64,000 nt of DNA from Geoanaerobacter pelophilus (lineage in GTDB: Bacteria > Desulfobacterota > Desulfuromonadia > Geobacterales > DSM-12255). The notes beneath the pieces are model-generated. The model saw nothing but the letters and a program-made list of their open reading frames with translations, was not told where the DNA came from and searched no databases. The number at the start of each line of letters is the position of its first letter. The first letter of the stretch is position 1. Made by a program: the position numbers and the translations under genes. Below, piece after piece: positions 17,685-26,232 of the stretch. The stretch lies in the NCBI RefSeq assembly GCF_018476885.1, contig NZ_JAHCVJ010000001.1, positions 372,001 to 436,000 on the forward strand, given 5' to 3'.

Positions 17685-18782
17685 CTAGCATTTATTTCTA
17701 ATTACTTGAATTTCGTTATTTACTACTCGATTGAAATCGTATTTTTTTGTGCTGTTATAAGCCTCTTGTCCGAGCATTTGCCTAAACGAAACATTCTCAC
17801 ATAATTGCTTAAGTGCTTTATAAAGACTATCTGTATCTTTAGACTTTACGAGTAAACCATTCTTGCCATCACTCACTAAATCTCTGTTCCCAGGGACGTC
17901 AGTAACTATTGGAGTAGCGCCACAAGCCATTGCTTCGATGAGCGCTTTGGGATGCCCCTCCATATTTACGCTAGGTAATACATATATCGCGGCTCGGCGC
18001 ATAAGATCAGCAAGTTTATTGTTTTCAACAGCTCCAAGAAAAACTACATCTTTTATCTGTTGCGATTTTATATATGCTTCAAAGTTAGGACGTTCTTCCC
18101 CTTCACCAGCAAATATTAGACGGTAACTAGGGAATTCAACTTTAATTTTCGCAAATGCGTCTATAAGATATTTAATTCCCTTTGACCAATGAATTCTTCC
18201 AGCAAAAACTATTAATGGTTCTTTACAATTCGAATAGCAGAAAACTGAATCATCAACAAAATTAGGATTAATGGCAATTGGAGCCGGTGTAATTTCGCCA
18301 GCTCGAATTGCTAGCCATTCATGGGTTGCAAGTACTAGATCCGCGGCGCAAAGCGCACTTCGTTGAATTCGATTTCCAATTACAGCAGCGACGGTCCATG
18401 GGTGGTCTTTTTTTACACCGGCGCCCCAATCATTATGGAAACTTACAACCAGTTTTGCATTACTTTTTCTTTTAACTGTTTGGAGAAAAGGGACTGAGGT
18501 CCCATATACGCGGATAATCCCTTTCATTGCTGGAGCCTGCTTCAGAATAAATTGGTAAAACTGAATGTGCCTTATCCCATATCGGTTAATTAGCTTCTTG
18601 GGAAAGTGGTGAAGTATCCCCAGTTTTTCTGAATAATCATCAGTATCAGCTGAGTATATTGAAACATCAAACTCTGAAGCCATTTTTTTAAAATACTTCT
18701 TTTGCCGGTCAAAAAGGCCAACCTGCTGCCATCGTTCAAAGGTTGCATGAGGTGCAAGTATAATATTTAATTGTGATTTCAT
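17685..18782 (-). CDS. Glycosyltransferase family 4
   Basis: A 365-residue GT-B fold transferase. The N-terminal half includes FHNDWGAGVKKDHPW. The donor domain has VFAGRIHWSKGIKYLIDAF, and the EX7E motif is in NMEGHPKALIEAMACG, followed by DVPGNRDLVSDGKNGLLV. It would add a sugar to the growing lipid-linked unit. It starts 3 bases after the upstream asparagine-synthase-like gene and is separated from the methyltransferase by 39 bases. Specificity unknown. Confidence 0.88.
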   Translation of the reverse strand: MKSQLNIILAPHATFERWQQVGLFDRQKKYFKKMASEFDVSIYSADTDDYSEKLGILHHFPKKLINRYGIRHIQFYQFILKQAPAMKGIIRVYGTSVPFLQTVKRKSNAKLVVSFHNDWGAGVKKDHPWTVAAVIGNRIQRSALCAADLVLATHEWLAIRAGEITPAPIAINPNFVDDSVFCYSNCKEPLIVFAGRIHWSKGIKYLIDAFAKIKVEFPSYRLIFAGEGEERPNFEAYIKSQQIKDVVFLGAVENNKLADLMRRAAIYVLPSVNMEGHPKALIEAMACGATPIVTDVPGNRDLVSDGKNGLLVKSKDTDSLYKALKQLCENVSFRQMLGQEAYNSTKKYDFNRVVNNEIQVIRNKC

Positions 18783-18785
18783 TTT

Positions 18786-20660
18786 TTATTGCAACCACTT
18801 TCTGCTCCACATTTCAAGGAAAAGGATACTGTGAAGCTGATATTGTGCGTTTATCTGGCCTGACAAATGTTTCGATAAAATATCTTGAAAATACTCTTTA
18901 GAATACAAACAGAATTCCATTCTCAAGAGTGCATCAATATTGGGCTTAAGCTGGCTTCTAAACCATATTCCAAGAGGAAAGCCGAACCCTCTTTTGGCGC
19001 GATAAAGGTTTTCATGAGGCACCGTGGATTCAAGTGACTTTTTGAATAGGTGCTTACCACCATGTAACCCATGCGTAAGGAAATGTGACGGAATTTTGCT
19101 GGCAAATTCTACAAATTGGTAATCAAGGATTGGCGGGCGAACTTCCAGCGAATTTGCCATGCTTGCGCGGTCAACCTTTACTAGCATATCGTCTGCCAAA
19201 TTCATCTTCATATCAAGGTATCTTGCTTTAGAAACAATATCCCATGAATCAACTTTTGTATTACTAAGATAGTCATCAACAATTGAAAGCGGATTATATT
19301 CGTGAAGATAATTGCGCAAATCCTGATGAAGAATCCCCCCCAAATCTTCAGGTGCATGTACCAGTGCCACGGTATCACGTAGCACTAACTCTGGAGTAGT
19401 TTTAAGTCGCTGGAAATTCCTATTCGCTTTAATGCGCCGACCAACTAAGGCCCCTGCCAAATCAATAGTCAAGCACCTTATTGAACGAGGAACTACCTTC
19501 GTAAGCATCTCAAAATTTTTTAATCGAGTATATTTTGGATAACCAGCCATTAGTTCGTCGCCACCGTCTCCTGAAAGAGCAACTGTAACCCTAGAGCGGG
19601 CCTCTTGTGAAACATAGAACGTCGGGAAATAAGAAAAATCGTTGAATGGCTCGTCGAAATGCCATAACATCTTATCAAAGATTTCTGCAACATTATCTGG
19701 AGACAGGATTTTTTCGTAATGCTTAGTCTGGTATCTGTCTGCAACCTTTCGAGCAAAAGGCACCTCACTAAAAAGGTCATTTTCAAGGCCAATTGTAAAA
19801 GTAGCAACATCTCGAGAAAGAACACTCATGTTTGCAACGATGCTCCCGGAATCAACACCACCACTCAAAAAAGCACCAATCGGGACATCGCTAACCATAG
19901 TAAGATCAACAGCTTCTCGTAGCTTTTGCTGCAGCCCCTCCACCCAATCGTGCCTCGATGTTTTGAAGTCAGCTGTAAAGTCCACGTCCCAGTATTGCCT
20001 CTTCTCAATGCGATACGTCCGCGGATCATATGAAAGAGTAGTGCCTGGTTCAAGCTTATAGCAATCGACCCAGATCGATTTAGGTGCTGGTATATAACCA
20101 AAGGACATGAAGTCCGCAACAGCGGTCATGTCAACCTTTTTATTAAAAAACGGGAACGCAACAATTGCCTTCAGTTCAGATGCAAAGACAAAATCCCTCC
20201 CATTAAAAAAATAATAAAGCGGTTTCTCTCCAATACGATCCCGTGCTAGCAATAAGCGCTTTTTACGCAAATCCCAAATTGCAAAGGCAAACATCCCTCT
20301 AAGGTGATCAACACAGGAATCTCCCCATTCAAGATACGCATTCAGTATTACTTCGGTATCAGAATTTGAGATGAAATTATAGCCTATGCTTTTAAGCTGA
20401 TCTCTGATGCTCTTGAAGTTGTAGATCTCACCATTATAGGTAATAACCGCTTTATGTCCTGAAGAGATCATAGGTTGACGTGCAGCTTGCGAAAGGTCAA
20501 TAATCGAGAGTCTCCGATGGCCTAAGCCGACCCACAGCTCTCCAGAATCAGTCCAGGTTCCATAATCATCCGGCCCGCGATGAACAAGTGTATCGCGCAT
20601 CTTCTCCAAGCTAGAAAGTTGTGTTTCACGATCTGATATGATCCCAACGATACCACACAT
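18786..20660 (-). CDS. AsnB-type glutamine amidotransferase (asparagine synthase family), copy 2
   Basis: About 624 residues with the same two domains as the gene at 13197. The glutaminase part has Cys2 (MCGIVGIIS), RRLSIIDL and NGEIYNF. The synthetase part has the PP-loop FLSGGVDSG and SGDGGDELMAGYPKY. The frame is open 13 codons further upstream, but only the ATG at 20660 places the catalytic cysteine at position 2. Sequence differs enough from copy 1 to suggest different substrates. In this setting it could amidate a sugar acid or make asparagine; context favours glycan modification, but this is inference. It starts 8 bases after the Wzy-like gene. Confidence 0.88.
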   Translation of the reverse strand: MCGIVGIISDRETQLSSLEKMRDTLVHRGPDDYGTWTDSGELWVGLGHRRLSIIDLSQAARQPMISSGHKAVITYNGEIYNFKSIRDQLKSIGYNFISNSDTEVILNAYLEWGDSCVDHLRGMFAFAIWDLRKKRLLLARDRIGEKPLYYFFNGRDFVFASELKAIVAFPFFNKKVDMTAVADFMSFGYIPAPKSIWVDCYKLEPGTTLSYDPRTYRIEKRQYWDVDFTADFKTSRHDWVEGLQQKLREAVDLTMVSDVPIGAFLSGGVDSGSIVANMSVLSRDVATFTIGLENDLFSEVPFARKVADRYQTKHYEKILSPDNVAEIFDKMLWHFDEPFNDFSYFPTFYVSQEARSRVTVALSGDGGDELMAGYPKYTRLKNFEMLTKVVPRSIRCLTIDLAGALVGRRIKANRNFQRLKTTPELVLRDTVALVHAPEDLGGILHQDLRNYLHEYNPLSIVDDYLSNTKVDSWDIVSKARYLDMKMNLADDMLVKVDRASMANSLEVRPPILDYQFVEFASKIPSHFLTHGLHGGKHLFKKSLESTVPHENLYRAKRGFGFPLGIWFRSQLKPNIDALLRMEFCLYSKEYFQDILSKHLSGQINAQYQLHSILFLEMWSRKWLQ

Positions 20661-20668
20661 AAAGTCCT

Positions 20669-22039
20669 TTAAGTTGCTGAAACAGTGGAGTAAACGCACT
20701 TAATTTTAAACTTTGCACCCAACGCAGCGCCAGCAATGGCACATGTAAGCAATCCATAGAGTGGGCTATTAAGAGTACCCCCCATGAATAAAAAGTAAAA
20801 CGAAACGAATAAGCCACTTGTGGCAAAACGAAACGCCGCCACGGTCTTATTGCCATTGTTAAAGGACAACATGGCTTGTTTTTTAAGATGACTTGACAGA
20901 CTAAAAATAAACCATAAAAAAACAAAAGCACCAATAATTCCATACTCAGCAAATATTTGAGAATAAAAGGAATCGAGCGATTGTATTTTCTCCGCGAATT
21001 CGAATATCTTAGGAGGGAAATAGATGTTTTCGTATATTGGACTAGGAAGCTTAAATGAAACAGATCCGCCATAGCTTCCAGGACCAACCCCCAATAAAGG
21101 TGATTTTGTAACTATAGTCAATGCGTTAGCCGCTGCCATTGTGCGTAATGTACTTTCTTGGTCCTCAAATAAAGCTTTTGTTTCAGCCTCGATTGAGTTA
21201 GCAAGGTAAAATGCCGCCAGAAAAACTCCAAATAAAATGAAAACATAGGAAGCTACTGTTTTTCTGCGCACTACTGCGTGACCAGCATAAAATCTAACTG
21301 TGAATAACGATATTGAAGAGATAATTACAGCAAATATTGATGATCTTGATGTGCTAAGTATAAGACCAATTAAAAACAATAAAAAAAGCAGACAAAATGA
21401 AACTGAACGAGGCTTACTCCGTGTCATTAATTCGGCAATCAAAATGGTTGTCAAAACTGCCTGAAAATAACCGAGCCCATTGTGATGCCCGAAAATTGAT
21501 ATCGCACCCCAGATCTGGCCTCTAACAAAACGAACTATGTTAGTAGTTTCCGGATAAAACTGAATCAATAAATCTGTTTTTTGAATTAGTAAGAATGCTT
21601 CGTCAATTATTGCCATTATACTTGCGATGGCGCCGATTATATACAGACAATTAATAACTTTTTTCAACACAGCCTCATTACACCTGCAAAACATGGTAAA
21701 ACCCAATAATATTATAAAATATTTCAAAAGGTCAGCAATTCCCAAGATCGTCCTCAAGATAGAATTGTAATTGTAAATACCACTGTATAAACCTAAGAAG
21801 ACAAAAGCAACGAGTGCTTTTTTAGGGATTAGCCTAAATTGATAAGTTGTTTTATTTAAAAGAGCACAAACTATTAACAACACCAACAAGACACATGCAA
21901 TACTTTCATCAATGTATGCGACCCATTTATTATTGTCGTAGCCAGTATCTATAAGACTAGCTAAAAAGCCACTTTTATATATTTCAATAAATGGTATAAG
22001 AACGATATATACAGACAATATATATTTAACATATCTCAT
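20669..22039 (-). CDS. O-antigen polymerase/ligase family membrane protein (Wzy-like)
   Basis: A 456-residue protein with about ten to twelve hydrophobic segments and one large periplasmic loop containing TKSPLLGVGPGSYGG and the following tyrosine/serine-rich stretch, the signature region of the Wzy_C/O-antigen ligase family. In a Wzx/Wzy locus it would polymerise repeat units on the periplasmic face; a ligase cannot be excluded from sequence alone. The start overlaps the stop of the flippase gene by four bases (ATGA), so the two are translationally coupled. Confidence 0.82.
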   Translation of the reverse strand: MRYVKYILSVYIVLIPFIEIYKSGFLASLIDTGYDNNKWVAYIDESIACVLLVLLIVCALLNKTTYQFRLIPKKALVAFVFLGLYSGIYNYNSILRTILGIADLLKYFIILLGFTMFCRCNEAVLKKVINCLYIIGAIASIMAIIDEAFLLIQKTDLLIQFYPETTNIVRFVRGQIWGAISIFGHHNGLGYFQAVLTTILIAELMTRSKPRSVSFCLLFLLFLIGLILSTSRSSIFAVIISSISLFTVRFYAGHAVVRRKTVASYVFILFGVFLAAFYLANSIEAETKALFEDQESTLRTMAAANALTIVTKSPLLGVGPGSYGGSVSFKLPSPIYENIYFPPKIFEFAEKIQSLDSFYSQIFAEYGIIGAFVFLWFIFSLSSHLKKQAMLSFNNGNKTVAAFRFATSGLFVSFYFLFMGGTLNSPLYGLLTCAIAGAALGAKFKIKCVYSTVSAT

Positions 22040-23343
22040 GAATTTGATTTACCCAAAATTAAAAATCCGTAGAAATATGCTAGCAAGAGAAATAGCGTTG
22101 TAATGAACCAACTTAATACCAGTCCCTTAAGAGCTAGGAATTTAACTAATTGAAACGACATCAAAGCATATAGCAATGTAGAAACAATTTGAACAGATAC
22201 ATAGTATCTTTGGTTCTGACGGATAAACTGAACTCTTGCCAAATTAGCCTGTAATATATAAGGCAAATTGATTATCATAAATAATATTATAAGCAATTTT
22301 ATATCATATGTACCACCAAGCAAACGCGGAGGCAAAATAAGAGGCAAATAAAAGTCAATAAATAAAACACCAATAGATATTATTATAATCATTGCTACGC
22401 AAATATAGAAATTAGATTTATAAAATTTGCTTTTAAAATTCGACAATGAATCCGAATTATAGGTATTAGCCCAATATACGAATAAAACGTTCGATGCGCC
22501 CAAACCAAATAAGGTGCTAGGAAGCAATCCAAGGCGTTCACTGTACTCAATAGCTGAAACACCACCAGGTCCAAACTGAGAAGCAAGACTTTTGGTAATT
22601 ATTGGATTCAGCCCAATAAATATCATGCCAGTTGCATTAAGTAAAAAATGCTTGAAATATTGTTTTTCACTTGCAGTTAGAATAAAATTTGGCCAGGTAA
22701 AGCGAATGAAACCCATGCAATGCGCATTAAAGAGCATAATTATTGCCCTTAGCAATTCTCCAACCGAATATCCAATCGCAATTGAATGAATCCCAAAATT
22801 GCTTTTCAATAAATAGCCAGACAACAAAGCCACAAAAAATCTCAGTCCCGATGACAGCGAAGACAGCCTAAATTCGTTATTAACATAAAATATAGATACT
22901 AAAATTGAATTAAAAACAGAAAAAACAATAAATGGAATAAGAACAATAAAAAGTTCGGCAGCGATGTCCAATTGTATGGCAGTAAAATTAGAAAAATATC
23001 CAAACAACGGATCGAAAAATAGATAAATTAGCGTACAAACTGCAAATATGACTACTGTTAATGATAAGGTTAGCCTCCAAAACAGAACTGAAATGTTGTT
23101 ATGTGTTTTCTCTTTAGAAAAAAAAGGGACAGAAATGGCTTCAATAGTAATCGAAAATAATCCGTAAAAAAACATAACAAGTGTATTTACGTAAAAAAAG
23201 ACATCAGTTTGCTTCTGGTCAATAAACCAGGCTGCGATAAAAAAAGGAATGATTGCAGCACTTGATTTCCCTATGCCTGAAAAAATGGTTGCCCAGATGG
23301 TATTCAAAGTTACTGCTGATTTTAAAAAAAATCCCAATTTCAT
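22036..23343 (-). CDS. Oligosaccharide flippase of the MOP/MurJ superfamily (Wzx-like)
   Basis: A 435-residue protein with about twelve to fourteen membrane helices and no soluble domain. The opening (KSAVTLNTIWATIFSGIGKS) and the later FGPGGVSAIEYSERLGLLPS resemble MurJ/MviN-type lipid flippases. It would move the undecaprenyl-linked repeat unit across the inner membrane. It overlaps its neighbours on both sides by four bases, so it belongs to a tight coupled series: methyltransferase, flippase, polymerase. A second possible flippase (ABC type) is at 33671-35482. Confidence 0.83.
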   Translation of the reverse strand: MKLGFFLKSAVTLNTIWATIFSGIGKSSAAIIPFFIAAWFIDQKQTDVFFYVNTLVMFFYGLFSITIEAISVPFFSKEKTHNNISVLFWRLTLSLTVVIFAVCTLIYLFFDPLFGYFSNFTAIQLDIAAELFIVLIPFIVFSVFNSILVSIFYVNNEFRLSSLSSGLRFFVALLSGYLLKSNFGIHSIAIGYSVGELLRAIIMLFNAHCMGFIRFTWPNFILTASEKQYFKHFLLNATGMIFIGLNPIITKSLASQFGPGGVSAIEYSERLGLLPSTLFGLGASNVLFVYWANTYNSDSLSNFKSKFYKSNFYICVAMIIIISIGVLFIDFYLPLILPPRLLGGTYDIKLLIILFMIINLPYILQANLARVQFIRQNQRYYVSVQIVSTLLYALMSFQLVKFLALKGLVLSWFITTLFLLLAYFYGFLILGKSNS

Positions 23344-24227
23344 ATCAAATGGTCATTATGTTTTATTGCATACAATTCTATATATGGCCCCATCCCCAGA
23401 GCCAGTTCGGCAAACCTGAATAGATTTCGCAATATGATTTTATTATAACCAATGTTGTTTAGATATCTGCCGTTAGGATTAGTTGTTATATGGTCAACTT
23501 GAAAGCCATGTCTTTGCACTAAAGCAAGAAGGCCACTTTTGCTGTAGAAGTACGGATGGTGTAATGACATAGAAGTAAATTGAATTTTGTCTTTAATAAG
23601 GTAAAGCCTAATTAAGTCTTCTAAGGAATTAAACTGGTTTGGAACCTCAATTACTAATATTCCGTTTTCATTTAAAAGTGAGCTAATACTGTTCAAAGTT
23701 TCATCTGGATTAGCAAAGTGCTCAAAAACATGTCCCATGTGCACAATGTCGAACAATCGATTTGGATTACATTTTAAATAATTATCAATTGTCCCGTTAT
23801 ATAAAAAAACATTGTTCTTTGCTAAGGCTTCTTTACAAGCATATTCTGATAATTCAATACCTTCAGCTGCATACCCTTTGTCTTTTGCAATTTTGATGAA
23901 TTCACCCGTAGCCGCGCCAATATCTAATATACTCCTATGATTCGGATATTTTTTTGCTAAATGATCTATTCTTAAATTAAACCAAGTATATTTGTACTTG
24001 ATCATCTTATTGTAAGAACCTTTACCTAGCATATCATGATTATAGTATTGATTAGAATAAATATTAATGTAATCTTCTTCGTCAGGGATAGGGTATAACC
24101 ATCTCATCCCACAACTACATTTTTTAACTCTTACTGAAGAAGGCAGGCTAAGATATGAACTCGCATATTTATCATAGATTGCCGATAATTCTCCACATAC
24201 TATGCATTTATCTATAAATAAACCCAT
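23340..24227 (-). CDS. Zinc-ribbon SAM-dependent methyltransferase
   Basis: A 295-residue protein. It has an N-terminal four-cysteine zinc ribbon (CIVCG and later CSCGMRW), then a class I methyltransferase domain with SAM motif ILDIGAATGEFIKIA, GIELSEYAC, and FDIVHMGHVFEHFANP. Similar CxxC-led methyltransferases act on sugars in antibiotic and surface-glycan pathways. I start at the ATG 24227, preceded by AGAGGGG; the longer frame needs a TTG start. It overlaps the flippase by four bases. Confidence 0.8.
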   Translation of the reverse strand: MGLFIDKCIVCGELSAIYDKYASSYLSLPSSVRVKKCSCGMRWLYPIPDEEDYINIYSNQYYNHDMLGKGSYNKMIKYKYTWFNLRIDHLAKKYPNHRSILDIGAATGEFIKIAKDKGYAAEGIELSEYACKEALAKNNVFLYNGTIDNYLKCNPNRLFDIVHMGHVFEHFANPDETLNSISSLLNENGILVIEVPNQFNSLEDLIRLYLIKDKIQFTSMSLHHPYFYSKSGLLALVQRHGFQVDHITTNPNGRYLNNIGYNKIILRNLFRFAELALGMGPYIELYAIKHNDHLI

Positions 24228-24246
24228 ATACCCCTCTATGCACAAA

Positions 24247-26232
24247 TTATTTGTTTACATTAGTTAATTTCAGTCTGCTTTTAATCATATTATGAAGTTT
24301 TTTTGCAATTAATGGCTTTGCATGCGCAATATTATTAATTTCTTTAGGATCAGCTTTAAGGCTATACATTTTAACTGATTTGCTATCAATATTGTAAATA
24401 TATTTATAATCATTGGCTATTACCGCTATACATCCATGGGTTATAGCTCCATTTAAACAATTTCCATCAATGTTCATAGAAAATATCTGCCTGTTAACTG
24501 AAAGTTGCTTTTCAGTTAAATTAAACAGACTCTCACCTTCCATCCATATCGGTACATCTAAGCCTAGTAAGTTCATTATACTTGGAGCAATATCAGTTTG
24601 ACTGACATTCACTTCGCGATTTTTGGGTTTGCAATTAAATGGAACGCGGATAAGAAGAGGAATATTAACTGACTGCTGGAACAGAGAGTTGCCTCCATGT
24701 CCTTGATAGCCATGATTAAAAGATTCGCCATGATCTGCAGAAACTATGACTATGGAATTATCAAGTTTGCCTGATCTGTGAAGATTTGCCACGAAATTGC
24801 CAAATACAGAATCGGCATAAAGAATATTCTCGTCATAGCGTAGACGAAGACGATCAATAGTTGATTGATCAGCCTTCTCGTAATTGCCGACGTAACGAAT
24901 CATCTGATCGTATGTGCTGAAATCTGCACCGGTAAGAAAACTACCTTTAAAGGGCTTTGGTGGTAGATAGGGGTCATGAGGGATTAAAACATGAAGCCAC
25001 ATAAAGATCGGCGTAGCTGGTTCTTTGTCACTCAATTCTAAAATCAGATGTTCCGCGTCGTTAAACACTAATTCTGGTGGATAAAATGGCATCACTGACT
25101 TGAACTTGAAAGATCCTATCTGAACCCATTCATTATATATTTCAAGCAGCCATGCTATTGTGTTTATTCGATAGGTTGACGAAATAAGTAAACTATAATG
25201 ATTGAATCTGATGCCTGGCTGAAGGAGAGCAGGCATATTATACCAAGCAATGTATCTGAATGGTTTGATATCAAAGGAATCTGCAATACCGGTTGCATAT
25301 GGATGTGCATAATTCCAATTGGCCACAAGAGCTATTGTCTTATATCCGGATTCTTTTAAGAGGGCAGGTAAAGATTCCTGGGGCTTCTGGTAAAGATTCC
25401 CTAAACCTCCATTGTTTATCAATCTGTGAGTATCTGGATATTTCCCTGTCAATAATGATGCAACAGAAGGACGTGTCCAATTCGCCGCTGCAATGGCATT
25501 ATTAAATACATAACATTGCTTGCCAAATTCATCAATATTCGGGGTAGTCTTGAGGTAATACCCATAAAGTGACATATCCTCTGATGAAAGGGCATCAAAG
25601 GTTATGAGAATGACGTTTGGCCGCTGTTTGACCGAGCCTGGATACTGTTTACCTGCCCGCTCAATTACATGTGTCTGACTATGATTATTTGTGGTTACCC
25701 TCCACCCGACCAGCACAATACAGCATACGACCATAACCGACGCAGGCAGCCATGTCTTTGCAACCAATACTTCTATCTTATGCAGAAAATCTCGTCGATT
25801 ACGCCAGTAGACTATGATTGCGAGCAGCAGGGCAATAAACAAAGCCTTAACAGTAATCTCATATTGAAACTTAATGACCCACAATTTGAATAGCCTGGCA
25901 AATAAATAACAGGCCAAGAAGAGTAGCAAGTACGGAGTCAAAAGTGAATGCTGAGCACAAAATGAATAATTGCTACTTGCTTTAAAAACTCTTGCAGTAA
26001 AGACCAGCAGCAAAGAACAAGAGACTGTTACCAAAGCAATCAGCACTGCAATCAGCAGCAGTATCAGAACCATACCAGCAATGCTCACCATTACATCCAA
26101 CCAACTCATTGAGAGCAAGAATGAATCAAGTCGGTAGACAAGATCTAGTGGCAGAAATACAAATACCAAGAAGCAAGCCCAAAGCTTGAAAAGATAATTG
26201 GCCCTTTTAGTAAAAGCTGGGAGGTTAAACAT
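24247..26232 (-). CDS. Membrane-anchored sulfatase-like / LTA-synthase-like alkaline phosphatase superfamily enzyme
   Basis: A 661-residue protein. The first 190 residues hold about five membrane helices; the rest is a periplasmic alkaline-phosphatase-fold domain. Metal ligands are visible in VILITFDALSSED and SADHGESFNHG. The nucleophile segment is WTRPSVASLLTG, so the nucleophile should be threonine. The formylglycine sulfatase signature C/S-x-P-x-R is absent. That fits a phosphotransferase or phosphodiesterase such as LTA synthase or phosphoethanolamine transferases better than a true sulfatase. It overlaps the next alkaline-phosphatase-superfamily gene by 8 bases and likely modifies the glycan or its lipid carrier outside the membrane. 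Confidence 0.82.
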   Translation of the reverse strand: MFNLPAFTKRANYLFKLWACFLVFVFLPLDLVYRLDSFLLSMSWLDVMVSIAGMVLILLLIAVLIALVTVSCSLLLVFTARVFKASSNYSFCAQHSLLTPYLLLFLACYLFARLFKLWVIKFQYEITVKALFIALLLAIIVYWRNRRDFLHKIEVLVAKTWLPASVMVVCCIVLVGWRVTTNNHSQTHVIERAGKQYPGSVKQRPNVILITFDALSSEDMSLYGYYLKTTPNIDEFGKQCYVFNNAIAAANWTRPSVASLLTGKYPDTHRLINNGGLGNLYQKPQESLPALLKESGYKTIALVANWNYAHPYATGIADSFDIKPFRYIAWYNMPALLQPGIRFNHYSLLISSTYRINTIAWLLEIYNEWVQIGSFKFKSVMPFYPPELVFNDAEHLILELSDKEPATPIFMWLHVLIPHDPYLPPKPFKGSFLTGADFSTYDQMIRYVGNYEKADQSTIDRLRLRYDENILYADSVFGNFVANLHRSGKLDNSIVIVSADHGESFNHGYQGHGGNSLFQQSVNIPLLIRVPFNCKPKNREVNVSQTDIAPSIMNLLGLDVPIWMEGESLFNLTEKQLSVNRQIFSMNIDGNCLNGAITHGCIAVIANDYKYIYNIDSKSVKMYSLKADPKEINNIAHAKPLIAKKLHNMIKSRLKLTNVNK

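Noticed and set aside
24247-26232. True formylglycine-dependent sulfatase
   Set aside because: The C/S-x-P-x-R maturation motif is absent; the nucleophile region has threonine and valine at the key positions.
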